A DNA stretch of 64,000 nucleotides from Amborella trichopoda (taxonomy: Eukaryota > Streptophyta > Magnoliopsida > Amborellales > Amborellaceae). The notes under the pieces are model-generated. The model saw nothing but the letters and a program-made list of their open reading frames with translations. It was not told where the DNA came from and searched no databases. The position numbers were made by a program, and so were the translations under genes. This document shows, piece after piece, positions 9,831 to 21,149 of the stretch (positions within the stretch are counted from its first letter, which is position 1; the number at the start of each line of letters is the position of its first letter). The stretch spans positions 31,919-95,918 of the forward strand of contig NW_006495778.1 in assembly GCF_000471905.2 (NCBI RefSeq), written 5' to 3'.

Positions 9831-10678
9831 CTTAAAAGTTAAAACTACTTCTACCTTTACGGAGAGAGTTGAACAATTTCTTTTTTTTTTTTCTTACTTT
9901 TCTGTATAGCGTAAGCAATGTGCTTGAGATGCATCGGATAACTAGGTAATTTCATTATCGAAAACATAGGAATTAAATGGTCAAACCACCTTACAAAAGC
10001 ATTAAGGTGGTCAAATCGTCAACATTAGGATTGGCTGGCTTTAAAATTTCATTTCATAGAGGTACATTTCTTAAAAATATCTTAAGAATAATCAAATTAC
10101 CCTCAACCATGATTGACAAAAAAGAAGGGTATTTCAATAATTTGCTAATAATACCCCTATTGGTTAAGGGTTAGCAATGTAGAACAAGAGTTCACAATAC
10201 AAAAACTGACGAGTTCTTTGTTATTAAACCAGAACAACCAGCGGTATTATTGGCAGCTTCATGTCGCTAACTTTGAACAACTAGGGATATTATCATCATT
10301 GAGCTTCTCTTATTTAAGTGAGCCAAACTATCAAAGTGCCTCTACTTGTATAGGGTTTCTAATCCTGAACATAGGCATTTTAGTTAAATTTTAACAAATA
10401 TTTTGAGGAGGTAGTTGAGTGAATTGAAATTTAATGATTTTGAGAAACTTTAGTTGCCCTCTGGGATGATTTTGATCACCTTAATTGTTTTGTAAGGTAG
10501 TTTTTCTTTTCATTTTAAAGATTTTACACTCTCATGGGGAGCCAATTGTACATTTGCTCGCTCACGCGAAACCTAATTCAGAGTATTTTTTAGTCACAAA
10601 ATTTATGTGGACATAACCAACTCAGTAAAGGCACCAACCTCAACTAAATACCCTGAATCCTGCAGCTAAAATTTTTTA

Positions 10679-11189
10679 GCAAAGCTTTCTATATTCCCCT
10701 ACAACATAGAAGTTCTATCATCCCCCTCATCCAACCGTTCATTTTTTAATGGAGGGCAAAGATTGCCCCAATCACAATGTCATGTCTCTACACTATTTTA
10801 TTTTTAATTTTTTTCTATAAACTATTTTGACACCAAATTTTGGACGTCCATTCTTCTATTAAACTCGCACTAAAGAAAAATAAAAAAAAAATACTTTTGA
10901 TAAAATAAAATGACCAAAATACCCCTAAAAAATTCAAGGGGTATTTGATTAATATTTTTTATCAAAAAATTACTGTTAATAGTTTTTATAGGTGTGCCCC
11001 AATGAGAAGATGGCACCTACGACATGTCATATTCAGAAAAAGTGTATTAAAAAAACTAAAAATAAAATACTGTGAGATATCGGATCTAAGATCAAACGGT
11101 GATTGACTCTCTTGATAAAAAATAGACGGGTGGATAGTAGAGGGAGGATAGAACTTCTATGTTTCGGGGGAAACATAGAAAGCTTTCCC
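10679..11189. mobile_element. MITE with long terminal inverted repeats, in intron 1
   Basis: The two ends are inverted copies over roughly 60 bp. Both contain AAAGCTTTCTAT, then CCCC, then AACATAGAAGTTCTATC, then a CATCC/CTCC-rich run. The centre is AT-rich and encodes nothing. The element is about 511 bp. Flanks are AT-rich and I could not assign an exact target duplication. The form fits a Mutator-like or related MITE. Confidence 0.65.
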
Positions 11190-13603
11190 AATAAATTTTG
11201 TCCAAGTTTTGTATCTATTTAGTAAATCAATTTTTTTTTTTAATGGAGTGGAACTAGATAAGAAAGTCCTCCTAGATAGGCCTGGTCTAAAAAATAATTC
11301 CAAAATCAGCATTCTCTATGGGCTTAAAAAAAAAAAAAAAATGAAGGGTAAGATCTAAATATTCGAAATTCAAATCCAAAACTTTTTCTTTTGTTGATAA
11401 TCATCAAGTAATTTTAAGTAGTTCCCAAAATTTAATATAAACAATAATCTTCCCAAGTGAGACTTTTGCCCGAGGGAGTAAGTCTACAATAATGTTTGAA
11501 AAATTTAATCGGAATGACTAATCGGACATGGGACTAGAAGCGATCGGAACCGGGCAGTTAATCGGACCTGTTAGGTTTGGTGATTTTTTCAAAAATGGGT
11601 TAAAAACAGAAAAAAAAATTTTAAAAAATAAAAAATTAGATTAAATTATACTATTTATTGCCTACATTTATCTTAAAAAATTAAATTTAGAATTTTTTTA
11701 ATTAAATAACAAAAGATTAGTAATAGATAGCTAATGTATAATTTAATCCATCATACTTCTTTTAGAGGGAGCTAATATATTGAACGATTTCATACACTAA
11801 AAAAAAAGAGGAAAAAAACAAAAATTATTTCAAGGATTAAAAACACACTAGGTACATGGGAATTTATTTATTTTTTAATTAGTACAACATGCAAATATTA
11901 TCTAGTAATTCAAATGTCTTATTTGCACTATTCTAGGATTCTCTATTTTCATCTAAGCCACCCATCAAAGAGATATGCTATTACGAAAATAAGAGAAAAC
12001 CTAAAAAGCGAAAATATAGGAAGATCAAAGAAAAACTAATCGTAGCATCCATCATAAAAAAGAAAAAAAAAAAGAAAAAAAAAGAAAGAGGAATATGCCG
12101 GATTATTAAACAAAATAAAAATAACAGGTAAAATCATATACACATGCATTCAAGTCTAAATGTTATTAAAAAAATAAATAAATAAAAGCTGAAATATAAA
12201 AAAATAATATAACATTAAAAGAAAAAACAAGTTTTATTAAGAAAAATAGTTGTTTTCTTTTTTTTAAGAAAAAATATAACATTACAATAAAAAGAGAAGA
12301 TAATTAAAAATATAAAAATAGATATAATTTTATTAAGCAAAATAATTTTTTTTTAAAACAATCGATTTCTCAAAGAAAAACCCGAAAATCGAACATTATT
12401 TCGAGCAAAAAATGGCCTTCAATCTTTTAATAACCAAAACGTAAACATAGCTACATCGTAAAGGCTTCGATCATCTTTCAAACACACCAAATTTCATAAA
12501 AAATGACTCAGTAGTGAAGATTTAAATGAAAAAATGACAGAAATTTCAGATCTACAAATTTTTTTGTCACAACGAGCAAGAAAACAATTCATATATAAAA
12601 ACTTTTCTCCATCATAAATAAATTTACCGATTTTATTTGAGAAATGAAGCCATAATGATAAGACACCACAACTCAATTTGTTCTAAAACGAGCAATAAAT
12701 TGATAATTTTAAAAAAAAATTGGATCGATCTCAGGTTTTTTTAGTAGCAGTGTTTTGGGCCAAAATCAACCCACAATCTTATGTAGGTTGAACAAAATGA
12801 AACATAGATCTGATAGAAGGTAATATTATCTATCAAACACCCTAAATTTTATAAAAAATGATTTGGTAATGAAAATTTAATTGAAGAAATTGCAGAAATT
12901 TCAAAAATCGTGAAAAAAAAAAACAATTTCAATCAATTAAAACTCTGTTTTTATCGATCTTTCATTTTAAAACCTTGTTTTATCGACAAAATATGAAAAT
13001 TACGTAAACAAATACACTGAAAAGTGCCAAAATATGGCAGAAAAATGAATAAAAAAAACCGTTTTTTCCTACACTGGTCTACAGTATCCATGGTATAAAT
13101 GTGGCATGGTCTACAGTTGATTTTGGGTACCACTTTTCTTAAAAATTTGGATACAGCAAAACACGTCCTTGACAAAAAAAAAAAAAAAAAAATTCATACT
13201 GAATTAGAGGTTATCCGAAAAGATTTCTTACTATTGTGGAACTGTACTATCTATTTAGTTCTTCAGGTATAACACATGCTAGTGATACTGTTTAGATCTC
13301 AATTTTTGAGGATGTAATCTCTATAACCCATAGAATAACTTAAATATTTTTTGAAATAAAACTTTCTATATCCTAGGACTACTTAATTCCTCAAGAATGA
13401 ATAGAGATCGTCCAATTTTGAAGGTTTAGATCGAAGTGTCAAAATTCAAGGTTTCTCTTTTAAAAATTATCATATGGTGATTCTTATATGGTTCTCAAAA
13501 TTTTATATTAAACAAAATCCTCCTAAATAGGTGATTAGAGCGAGGGAGTCCTTGTATAGTACATTCTCATAGGAGCATAGTATATACGCTTATAAGTTAT
13601 ATA
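11190..13603. other. AT-rich intronic stretch without recognisable features
   Basis: This part of EDS1-like intron 1 has long A and T runs (for example 12,055-12,090 and 12,900-12,920) and repeated ATATAAAAATA-type sequence. Two short related blocks, near 12,480-12,560 and 12,840-12,910, share ATAAAAAATGA followed by AAATTTCA and may be remnants of an old duplication. No coding signal or clear element boundary is visible. Confidence 0.5.
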
Positions 13604-13612
13604 ATACAACTT

Positions 13613-13905
13613 GGGTTATGTTAGGGTGCTCACACTATAGAGTAATTTAACATTGTACTCAATAAAATTTGGACACTTATATATCTTTATTTTGTACATG
13701 GAATTCTTTTTAGTAAAGGTATTTTTGGTTATTAGGAACATAACGTCAACTACATAGAGCGTGATGTCACGTCATATCTCTCCTAAAGACAAAAAATGCT
13801 CCTATTAAAAAAAATAGTCTATATACAAAATAAGAGTAAAGAAATATCCAAATTTTGTTAAGTACAATGATAAATTACTCAATAGTAGCACCCTTAACAT
13901 AACCC
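13613..13905. mobile_element. MITE, 293 bp, with an exact 9-bp target duplication
   Basis: The element begins GGGTTATGTTAGGGTGCT and ends in its inverted counterpart. The terminal inverted repeats run about 100 bp each, so nearly the whole element folds back. The 9-bp ATACAACTT is present directly on both sides (13,604-13,612 and 13,906-13,914). A 9-bp duplication with long inverted repeats fits Mutator-like (MULE) MITEs. It lies within intron 1 of the EDS1-like gene. Confidence 0.85.
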
Positions 13906-14039
13906 ATACAACTTTATTCTATTGTCTTGTAGTGGTAGCTTTACAAACTTTCGAAGCACATCTAAAAAAATACGTCATGTGCAATCGTATAATAAGTAGA
14001 AAGTGAGTCCACACCGAACAACAGTCATAATACATAAAG

Positions 14040-14230
14040 AAAAAAGTCTATATAGAGCCGAAGCTCTAAACAATCAAATTAGAGCCCACTGCAAAAATTT
14101 CACTAGAAGATGTTGTTTTGATGCTCAAATATCTCCAAATTGATCATCTCGACATCAAGACACATGGACATGAGAAAAAAATGGATTTCAAGGTTTGGAA
14201 ATAATGCATCTTGTAATGCATTATTTGACT
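14040..14230 (+). mobile_element. MITE family M1 fragment (5' half)
   Basis: It carries the M1 left arm TATATAGAGCC-GAAGCTCTAAAC, then the family's interior (ACTAGAAGA, TTTTGATGCTCAAATATC, GATCATCTCGACATCAAG, ATGGATTTCAAG, GTGCATCTTGTAA). The matching right arm is missing; AT repeats follow. Other copies are at 16,500, 18,073, 22,184 and 25,029. Confidence 0.7.
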
Positions 14231-14279
14231 ATATATATATAAATTATTTGCTCCTCTAAAAAAATCTCTTTGATATTAA

Positions 14280-14613
14280 GGGTATGGTTTGTATAAGACC
14301 CAAGAACGATCAAAATAAGGCTTACCTTCCAATTGTATTGAAAGATGTTGTATCACTACTAAAATTTTTTTGAAATAGCCTAAAAATTTATTTTCATTTC
14401 TATCTACAAAATGTAAAGCTTAAAAAATAGTGTAGATCGAGCAGAACTATTTTCCACACATGAAATCTATTTTTTCTCATGTCTATACATCTTGAAGTCG
14501 AGATGATCGATTTGAGGACTTTTTATCATCGAAACCGCCTCTTCTAGAGAAATTTTTAGGTGCCCCTTAATTTGTTATTTTAGGGCCTCATCGTTTTTAT
14601 GAAACTTTTTTCC
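14280..14613 (-). mobile_element. MITE related to M1, variant arms
   Basis: The interior matches M1 in reverse orientation (AAAGCTTAAAAAATAGTGTAGATCGAGCAG; the motif is shared over about 28 bp, then CTCATG and GATGATCGATTTGA). The ends are GGGTATGGTTTGTATAAGACCC and an inverted ATGAAACTTTTTTCC, so the outermost bases match M1 but the arm next to them differs. No exact target duplication was found. Confidence 0.6.
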
Positions 14614-15000
14614 TTTTCCTAAAAGCCAATCGGCGATGGAGAATAAATAGCAAATTTGACAATTGTGTTCTGAACCATAAATTTTAAAATTTAGAAAAAA
14701 ATTGGAAATATTAATTGCTCCTATTTCTAGGATAGTTGTAAGGAATTGGGCTTGGATCACAGAGGCAGGGATTTCACAGCGTTTGGTCGCAAGTCAAAAC
14801 CAAAAAAAAAGAAAAGAAAAAAAGAAGCAACTTATAGGATAGTTGTAGGAAAACAATTAGATCCAACATTAAACAGTTCTACAAGTGCCATTTGCCATCT
14901 AATCAAACGCTTTTAACCAAAAAAGTCGTACTCTGTCGTATTGTAGTTTTAGAGAGAGAAAGAGAACAGCCATAGTTTTAGAGAGAAGAGGGGACTGCAC

Positions 15001-15351
15001 CTTTTTCTGAAATCGATCATCTTCGAGGAAGAGATCTGAAAAGCGATGGAGAAAGGCTTCATTGACTTTGGCTGGCTCATCGGTGCAGAGGTTTTTGAGC
15101 AAAGGGAAGATGCCAAGGTCCACTTTACACTCTCCAAACTTTCCCTTTGATCGCAGCAAATCGGCCTCCAAACTTCGCCAACTCCCTGCAAATCCCATGA
15201 TCACATGCCCACTCTTCGGCTTCTTCTCAACGATGAAGTGAGATAAAGTGGTGCGCTCATGCTCTCTTTGAGCTTTCATGGCAGCGGAGAAACATGGCTT
15301 AATGAGACCGTCATCTACCACCACTATGGTTTTCCCCTCCTCTCCCATCAT
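15001..15351 (-). CDS. EDS1: EDS1-like exon 1, N-terminal lipase-like segment
   Basis: The exon runs from a Met-Met start to a donor AAG|GTGCAG whose intron begins at 15,000, giving 117 codons ending in phase 0. Recognisable EDS1 features are an early Ala-Met-Lys-Ala (residues about 24-27), Gly-Phe-Ala-Gly-Ser-Trp in the middle, and Glu-Pro-Ala-Lys-Val-Asn-Glu-Ala-Phe-Leu-His-Arg-Phe towards the end, which matches the family's VNEAFLRRF segment. The next expected family segment, leading to the GHS nucleophile motif, is found 5.5 kb away at 9461-9400. Upstream at 15,411-15,453 a CT/GA repeat lies in the probable 5' leader. An open reading continuing past the donor to 14,899 is intron read-through. 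Confidence 0.8.
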
Positions 15352-16499
15352 CCTTCTTTCGCGTTGCTCTTGTGTTCTCCGTCAAACTGGTAAATAAATG
15401 AACTCAAGAACACCTCTCTCTCTCTCTCTCTATAATTGACACACTCTCTCTCAATAATTGACATGGTAAAGCGTCGCAACAATGCAGGAAGGTCCTCACT
15501 TTCTGTCTCATGCCGGTGGACCCAATATAAAATTACTCGAATTTTTATCGTTTTCTTAATTTTGTTTTCACATTGAGTTGAAGTCCATATATTCAATTTG
15601 ACCAATATGAATATCCATAACTCATTTCTCCTGACAAGAATAACGCGTTGAGGAATGCAATTCCTACGAAATTTTTTCATCTTAAACATAAATAAATAAA
15701 AGCATCGAAACTTCCCTGTAAAAGAGAGCTGTGGAGACAGAGAGAATAGGGGGAGGTGTCAACCCGAGCAAGAATTTTTTTCAGGCGAAAATGCCTTTCC
15801 TTTTCTTTGACCATAGGCTTAAAATCTAGAAGGGTAAGAAGCGGTCTCTTGGTCTCTCTCTACTATAGTCTTTGCAAAACAGGGCGGGTCGACGTGGACC
15901 CGGCTGGGTTATGGAACTGACCAGTGGGTATGGCCGGTTAAGGTGGTCAACTTAAAAATTAAAATTTTAAAAAATTTTAAAATTTGTTTGAAATAGGTCA
16001 TTTAATGTTTTTATTGGTTTGAAAAAGATTGAGTATTCATAAACACTTGTTTTTATATTTTCTTTTCTTTAATAGATTATTTGTAACATACCTTAGGCAC
16101 AAATTGATTTTTCAAAATCAATTTCTTTTTTCTTACTTTACTAATCTCATTTGAATGTATTTTTTATTAATTTTCTAATCTCGTTGGACCTGATCCAGGA
16201 CCCATCGAGTATACCTAATACGGGTCCGGGTATGGGTCTAAAACCTGGACCAAAATAGTATTCGGGTCTTGGTCTGGGTCTGGGTTTGGTAGTACCTATC
16301 TGTACTTGTAAACTGTTGAAGGTAAAATACTTCAAGTCCTATTCGTTTGGGTATATTAAGAATCATATACAATAAGAACTCATAGTCATCTTTAGCGATT
16401 AAACGACAAATGACTTGACTTGAAATCTAATAGCCGGTGATTGTGACTTTGTTGTCAATAATATGGGTATATGATAGTAATAAAAGGGCAAAATAAAAA
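15352..16499. other. Upstream region of the EDS1-like gene and spacer
   Basis: It holds a CT microsatellite (15,411-15,453) in the probable 5' leader on the minus strand and a TATA-like ATTTTATATTGG reading on the minus strand near 15,520. Downstream, 15,880-16,300 has stretches with GGGTCCGGGT/GGGTCTGGGT runs similar to those at 16,920-17,050 and 24,200-24,340. No coding region is supported. The promoter assignment is tentative. Confidence 0.35.
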
Positions 16500-16893
16500 G
16501 GGAAAAAATTATATAGAGCCTAGGCTCTAAACAATCAAATTAGAGCCTACCTCAAAAAATTCACTAGAAGAGGTGGTTTTGATGTTCAAATATCCGCAAA
16601 TTGATCATCTCGATATCAAGATACATGGACTAGATAAAATAAATAGATTTCAAGTTTTAGAAATAGTGCATCTTGTAACGCATTTTTGGACCGTCCATTT
16701 TTAAGTTATTCAAGTTTTCATATATTTGCTCCATGTATACTGTTTTTTAAGCTTTAAATTTTATTATTAAAGATAAAAATATTATTTAAGGCTAGTCAAA
16801 GATTTCCAGTATTGAAACTACATTTGTCGACATTATTTGAAGGTGGGCACTAATTTGATTGTTTAAAGCCTTGACTCTATACATACCGCACCT
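16500..16893 (+). mobile_element. MITE family M1, full copy, 394 bp
   Basis: It starts GGGAAAAAATTATATAGAGCCTAGGCTCTAAAC (a 32-bp arm containing the palindrome GAGCCTAGGCTC) and ends TTTAAAGCC, TTGACTCTATACATACCGCACC. The 9-bp AAATAAAAA stands on both sides (16,491-16,499 and 16,894-16,902), though it is low in complexity. The two ends differ in their outermost bases: GGGAAAA on one and GGTGCGG on the other. It has no coding capacity. Confidence 0.8.
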
Positions 16894-16915
16894 AAATAAA
16901 AAAGAAGCTCATAGT

Positions 16916-17053
16916 GAGGGTGACAATGGACCCGACCTGACCGGGGACTTGAGATGTTGGCTCCGAGTCCAAAACTTAGACCCAAAAACTATTTAGGTCC
17001 GGGTCTGGGTCCAGTCGGACCCCACATGTATCTAAACCGTTGCCACCCCTAGC
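16916..17053. mobile_element. Small element with AGGGGTGGCAACGG-type ends
   Basis: The ends are AGGGTGACAATGG and, inverted, AGGGGTGGCAACGG; the interior is rich in GGGTCC. The same terminal motif begins the 715-bp element at 24,191, so the two look like one family. No exact target duplication was found here. Confidence 0.45.
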
Positions 17054-18072
17054 GAGTACTTGCTCAGCTAGGGTCGGTTACCCGGACCTCGCCCATGGCC
17101 TGGTTCCTTCCGGGTCGTGATTCCTAACTGTGCTCTACACTACCTCTTATCCCTCACACACATCCGTTTTTACCCGATGCAACCATTTTTTCCTTGTCCA
17201 CATGTCAACCTTGTTTAGGATGGCTTTCAGGGTTTGTAAATGGGACTTCCTCATTCCCTCAAATGAAATGTGAGAGTGAGAGAGAAAATTAGCTGTTCGG
17301 TAGTTAAAGAAAAGAAGATTTTGGACAATATTCATGGAAGAATTTTGACTGGTGTTTTCCCTAGAAAATGGTGTTGTCTAGGGAGATTAGTTTTAAAATT
17401 TGGGGTGCTGTGGTGGTTGAAATGCAAATAATGGGTATTAGGATATTGGGTTTTAGGGCTTCTGGTGTTTGCTTGAATTATGTAGCTTTCTCTGTCATGG
17501 GATCAGTCGGTCGTAAGTTTTTTTGAAGGGATTGAAAAAGTATATAATGAGATTATTTACCTTTGATATAAGGTGGTCAAAATTAATTTTGACTATTGGA
17601 CGTGAAATTAGGTAGCAACATTTATTTCATTGACCAAATTCAAAGTTAAAAAAAAAAACATTTCTCAAACTTTGTGACATATCCAAGTTGTCAGATTTCA
17701 CTCTAAGTAATTATGACTTCCCTATACCAAAGATAAATATTCTCATTGTGTACAATTCCTTTGGGCTTTTGAGTTCTTTTGATCTTGATGTTTGGAGAGA
17801 AAACAAATGGTTTTTGGAAAGAGGGTTTGGGTTGTTAGGCCGACCCCAATTAGTTAAAAAATAGCTCGGATGATGATGATCGTGGTTTGAGTTTTGTTTA
17901 ATTTTTTATGATTTACGCAAATGATAGAAAGTTATGGATAAATGGTTTGGGGTTTAAGCATTTCTATTGGTCATGGAGTCCTTGGTCCTACCCTGCAGCC
18001 AAGACCGTGCTGTAAAGCTCTTTCTTTATCTAAACATCGTGGAAAAAAAAAAACAAGTTCCTTTTGGTTAAC
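17054..18072. other. Non-coding spacer
   Basis: Single-copy-looking AT-rich sequence. A block near 17,640-17,780 (CAAACTTTGTGACATATCCAAG and AAGATAAATATTCTC) resembles blocks near 18,590-18,670 and 18,960-19,030, so parts may be an old dispersed repeat. No gene is supported. Confidence 0.4.
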
Positions 18073-18450
18073 GGAAGAGTTTATATAGAGCCGAGTCTTT
18101 AAGCAATCAACTTCGAGCCTACCCCAAAAATTTAACTAGACGAGGTTATTTTGATACCCAAATATCCTCAAATTCATCATCTCGACATCAAGATGCATGA
18201 ACATGAGAGAAAAATGGATTTCAAGTTTGGAAATAGTGTATTTTGTAACGCACTTTTAGACCGTCAATTTTCAAGTTTTCATAGATCTCTCAATCTACAC
18301 TATTTTTTAAACTTTAAACTTTATAAATAAAGATGAAAATATATTTTAAGGTTATTAAAAAGATTTCCAATATTGAAACTACATTTCTCAATACTATTTG
18401 AAGGTAGGCTCTAATTTGATTGTTTAGAGTCTAGGTTAATTAGTATAAAC
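18073..18450 (+). mobile_element. MITE family M1 copy
   Basis: The left arm reads GGAAGAGTTTATATAGAGCCG and the interior follows the M1 order (GATGAATTTGAGG counterpart, CATCTCGACATCAAGATGCATG, ATGGATTTCAAG, TAACGCACTTTTAGACCGTCAA). The right arm (GCTCTAATTTGATTGTTTAGAG) is degraded at its tip. Target duplication is not evident. Confidence 0.75.
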
Positions 18451-19040
18451 ATGTATATAATGAGACTATTTAGTAATTATTATTGATTGTTGAATATAAA
18501 ATCTAGCATCGGATGATTTTGAGGATGTGTCATTGATTGGGCACAATGTTTATAATAAAACTTCTTGAATATTGTGTCATACTTTAATCTATTGGATTTA
18601 GCATCCAATGGTTAAAAATAATTGTGACATCCTTGTACCAAAAGTAAATGGTCTCAAAATATACAATCCCAGTAAGCACAAGAGACTTTTCTTATGTGGG
18701 GTATTTTGTGGAGAATGTTTTATCCTAGGGATATTCCATAATTTCCCCTTCTTTTTAATGTTAGTATTAGGATTGAGAAAATGGCATCGTGTTCGTTTTG
18801 AAAGGAATAGCATCGTATTCTTTTTTAATGCTAGCATCATGCTCTTATTTGAAAAGTATGGAAAGGTTTATTTTTATGTTAAGGAGGTCACAATGATTGT
18901 TGTATGTGAAATTTCAAATTGAGGGCTGTGAGTTTGTTATTGACAAGATTCAAAATCCAAAACGAATTATTGAACTTTGACACACTCCAAGCCAGCCAAA
19001 TTAGCATCTAATGGCTACTAAAAATTGTGACCTCCTTGTA
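18451..19040. other. Non-coding spacer with a spurious open stretch
   Basis: A plus-strand open stretch of 104 codons at 18,608-18,922 has no recognisable domain and biased hydrophobic AT-rich composition, so it is not called as a gene. Nothing else is recognisable. Confidence 0.4.
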
Positions 19041-19228
19041 ACAATGATAAATAATTTTTAATAATCCCTTAAAAGCATTTGTAGTAGTTTTCGACTTTCT
19101 TATCAATATTTTTGTGTAAATTTCTTATCAACTAACAATGATAAATAATTTTTATATAATCCCTTAAAAGCATTTATAGTAGCTTCCGACTTTCTTATCA
19201 AATTTTTTGTGTAAATTTCTTATCAACT
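19041..19228. repeat. 94-bp tandem duplication
   Basis: Two adjacent units of 94 bp begin at 19,041 and 19,135, each starting ACAATGATAAATAATTTTT and ending TTATCAACTA. They differ at only a few positions. No coding role is seen. Confidence 0.85.
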
Positions 19229-20174
19229 AACATTTCAAAATATTAGTGGCCAAAACTACAAAAATTGAGTATACGGCAACTCACATTAGTAAGTATCCAC
19301 TAGCTTCTATTGATTGTGCCACATAGAAAGATCACAAAAATTATTTTCATTTGGCGTGGCTTATATAAGGTGTCAATATTATACTATTAAAGTAAGGCGT
19401 ATATTAAAACAATACAGTTTCGGTGCTGAAAACCTTTGTAATGACATGAAAATCTAATGTCACTCCTGATTATAAAAATTAAAATCTAAAAAATGATGCC
19501 AATCAAGCAAGTCTATAAGCAATTAAAATTTTTGAAAATTGATAGTTCAGATAATGTAAAATGCATTACTTTCATAACTTAAAATGTTTTTTTTTTTCAT
19601 ATCCATGATTTGAAATTTTTCCCGATAGAATTTTGAAGTCTATCCCTAAAGTATTAACAATGGAAATGGAGTTATATTGAGGCATGTAATACCCAACCAC
19701 CAGTATCCTGATCCCAATGTCAAGGACACCAACATTATTGGGGTTATTAATTTAGAAAAACGGATCGGTGACTTGGATAAGCCATCTCAAAAACTAGGCT
19801 GAATCGGTGGATTTAGATCGGCCATTTTTAACCTCAAAATGTTTTCAAAAGTACTTAAAAACTAAAATAGTATTTTTGAGATTTTAAAAATATTAGGGTA
19901 CTGCATTTTCATTATTTTGTAAAAAATACATGAATATTGAGACGATGTTTACTGCTTTAGATGTCTGTTGATTATTAAATATTCTAGGGTTCACAAACTC
20001 TAAAACTCCTATTGAAGATAAGTTTTCTCTCTAACAATTTCCGTTATAGCCCTTGGTAGCGAAACATGGGCGGCTGTAAGATCCAAGAAAAATATTGAAA
20101 ATGGTTTGAGTTCGAAGAAAATTTAATGTTGTTTCTTCAAGTTAGAAATTTAAATGCATTAAGTTTTTTTTTTT

Positions 20175-20550
20175 GGGAAAAGTTTATAAGGTTGCAACCT
20201 TAAAATGTAGAATCACAACTCAAAAATCCATCAGAAAGGTTGTTTTAATGTTGAAAAACCTTCTAATTGAACATCTCGACATCGAGATTTAAAAAAAAAG
20301 TGTTCGAGTTCCAAAAATAGTGCATCTTGCAACACATTATTCAGACCGTCAATTTTTTAAGATTTTCATATGTTTATAGATCTACTTGATTTTAGACATT
20401 TTTGGAGTTTTGAAATTTTCTAATTAGATATGAAAATAGTTTTTAAGATAATTCTAAAAATATTTTATAGCAAAATTACATGTTAAGATAAAATTTGGAG
20501 GTGTGCTTTAATTGGATTGTTTAAGGTTGCAACCTTATAGAAACCCCACC
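20175..20550 (+). mobile_element. MITE related to M1 with a different palindromic arm, 376 bp
   Basis: It begins GGGAAAAGTTTATAAGG, then TTGCAACCTTA, and ends with the inverted AAGGTTGCAACCTTATAG, then AAACCCCACC. The arm palindrome AAGGTTGCAACCTT replaces the GAGCC-GGCTC arm of M1. The interior still shares the M1 order (ATCTCGACATCGAGAT, AATAGTGCATCTTG, CAGACCGTCAATTTT). Flanking T tracts give only an uninformative 9-bp near-match. Confidence 0.75.
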
Positions 20551-20579
20551 TTCTTTTTTTTTGTATATATATTTATATA

Positions 20580-20779
20580 GGGTAATTATCGTATGAGACC
20601 CTCCCACACCCATGTGTGTAGGACCCCAAAGGCTCACCATTAAATTTGGCACATATCTCTAGAAATATTATCATATGAGTGTGGGACTTGAGTTTTCTAG
20701 AGATATGTGTCAAATTTAATGGTGATCCTTTGAGGTCTTATACTCATAGATATGGGAGGGTCTCATGTGATCATTACTC
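20580..20779. mobile_element. Foldback MITE, 200 bp, with an exact 9-bp target duplication
   Basis: Each half is about 90 bp and is the inverse of the other: GGGTAATTATC, ATGAGACCCTCCCA, CTCACCATTAAATTTG, CACATATCTCTAGAAA. The direct repeat ATTTATATA lies at 20,571-20,579 and 20,780-20,788. A transcript would form a long hairpin. It stands immediately right of the element ending at 20,550. Confidence 0.85.
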
Positions 20780-21002
20780 ATTTATATATATTTTATTTTA
20801 TTTTTATAAAATTTTCGATTTGATACAAAAAATTGTGTTTTTTTTTTAGCAATATCAATGACATAGTCTTTTTACGTTCCATTTCAAGAGGAGACGGAAT
20901 TATCTTGATATCTTTTGGAGAAAACATTGGGTTATTATAAAGAACCCCAAGATAACATTTTTTATGCAACTTACTCTCAACTCTATTTCTTTTTCACTTT
21001 TT

Positions 21003-21085
21003 TTCCTCAAAGGAAACTCTCTATGCAAATACCCCCTCAAGGGAAAAAGTTCACCCCTCAAGGGAAAAAGTTCATTTTTTCTAGA
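21003..21085. repeat. Short direct duplication
   Basis: CCTCAAGGGAAAAAGTTCA occurs twice in a row near 21,035-21,075. It is too short to assign to any element. Confidence 0.6.
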
Positions 21086-21149
21086 TGGAAATGTCCTTCC
21101 AGTACATAAAAATCATTTTGGCCAGATTTGTCGTTGACTTTTGAACCCC

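Larger units (their letters stand above)
7383..15351 (-). pseudogene. EDS1: EDS1-like gene, probably inactivated, three exons with a 5.5-kb intron 1
   Basis: EDS1 is a lipase-like protein that pairs with PAD4 or SAG101 in plant basal and TIR-NLR immunity, in cytosol and nucleus. Here exon 1 (15,001-15,351) gives the N-terminal lipase-like part, exon 2 (8674-about 9438 or 9461) the GHSIGGS nucleophile elbow and rest of the lipase-like domain, and exon 3 (7383-8099) the EP domain. Exon joins are in phase and the sum is about 610 codons, close to the family's usual 600-620. Defects: TAG at 8812-8814 replaces what is usually a Glu codon, and the start of exon 2 appears to have lost one base. Intron 1 holds several MITEs. 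The in-frame stop makes a full-length product unlikely; a sequencing error cannot be excluded. EDS1 fits better than SAG101 or PAD4. Confidence 0.8.

Noticed and set aside
14899..15000. C-terminal extension of EDS1-like exon 1 to 150 residues
   Set aside because: Similarity to the family stops at the AAG|GTGCAG donor; the rest is Ser/Leu-rich intron read-through.
18608..18922. Plus-strand open stretch of 104 codons
   Set aside because: AT-rich, hydrophobic, no domain, and an antisense frame of similar length overlaps it.
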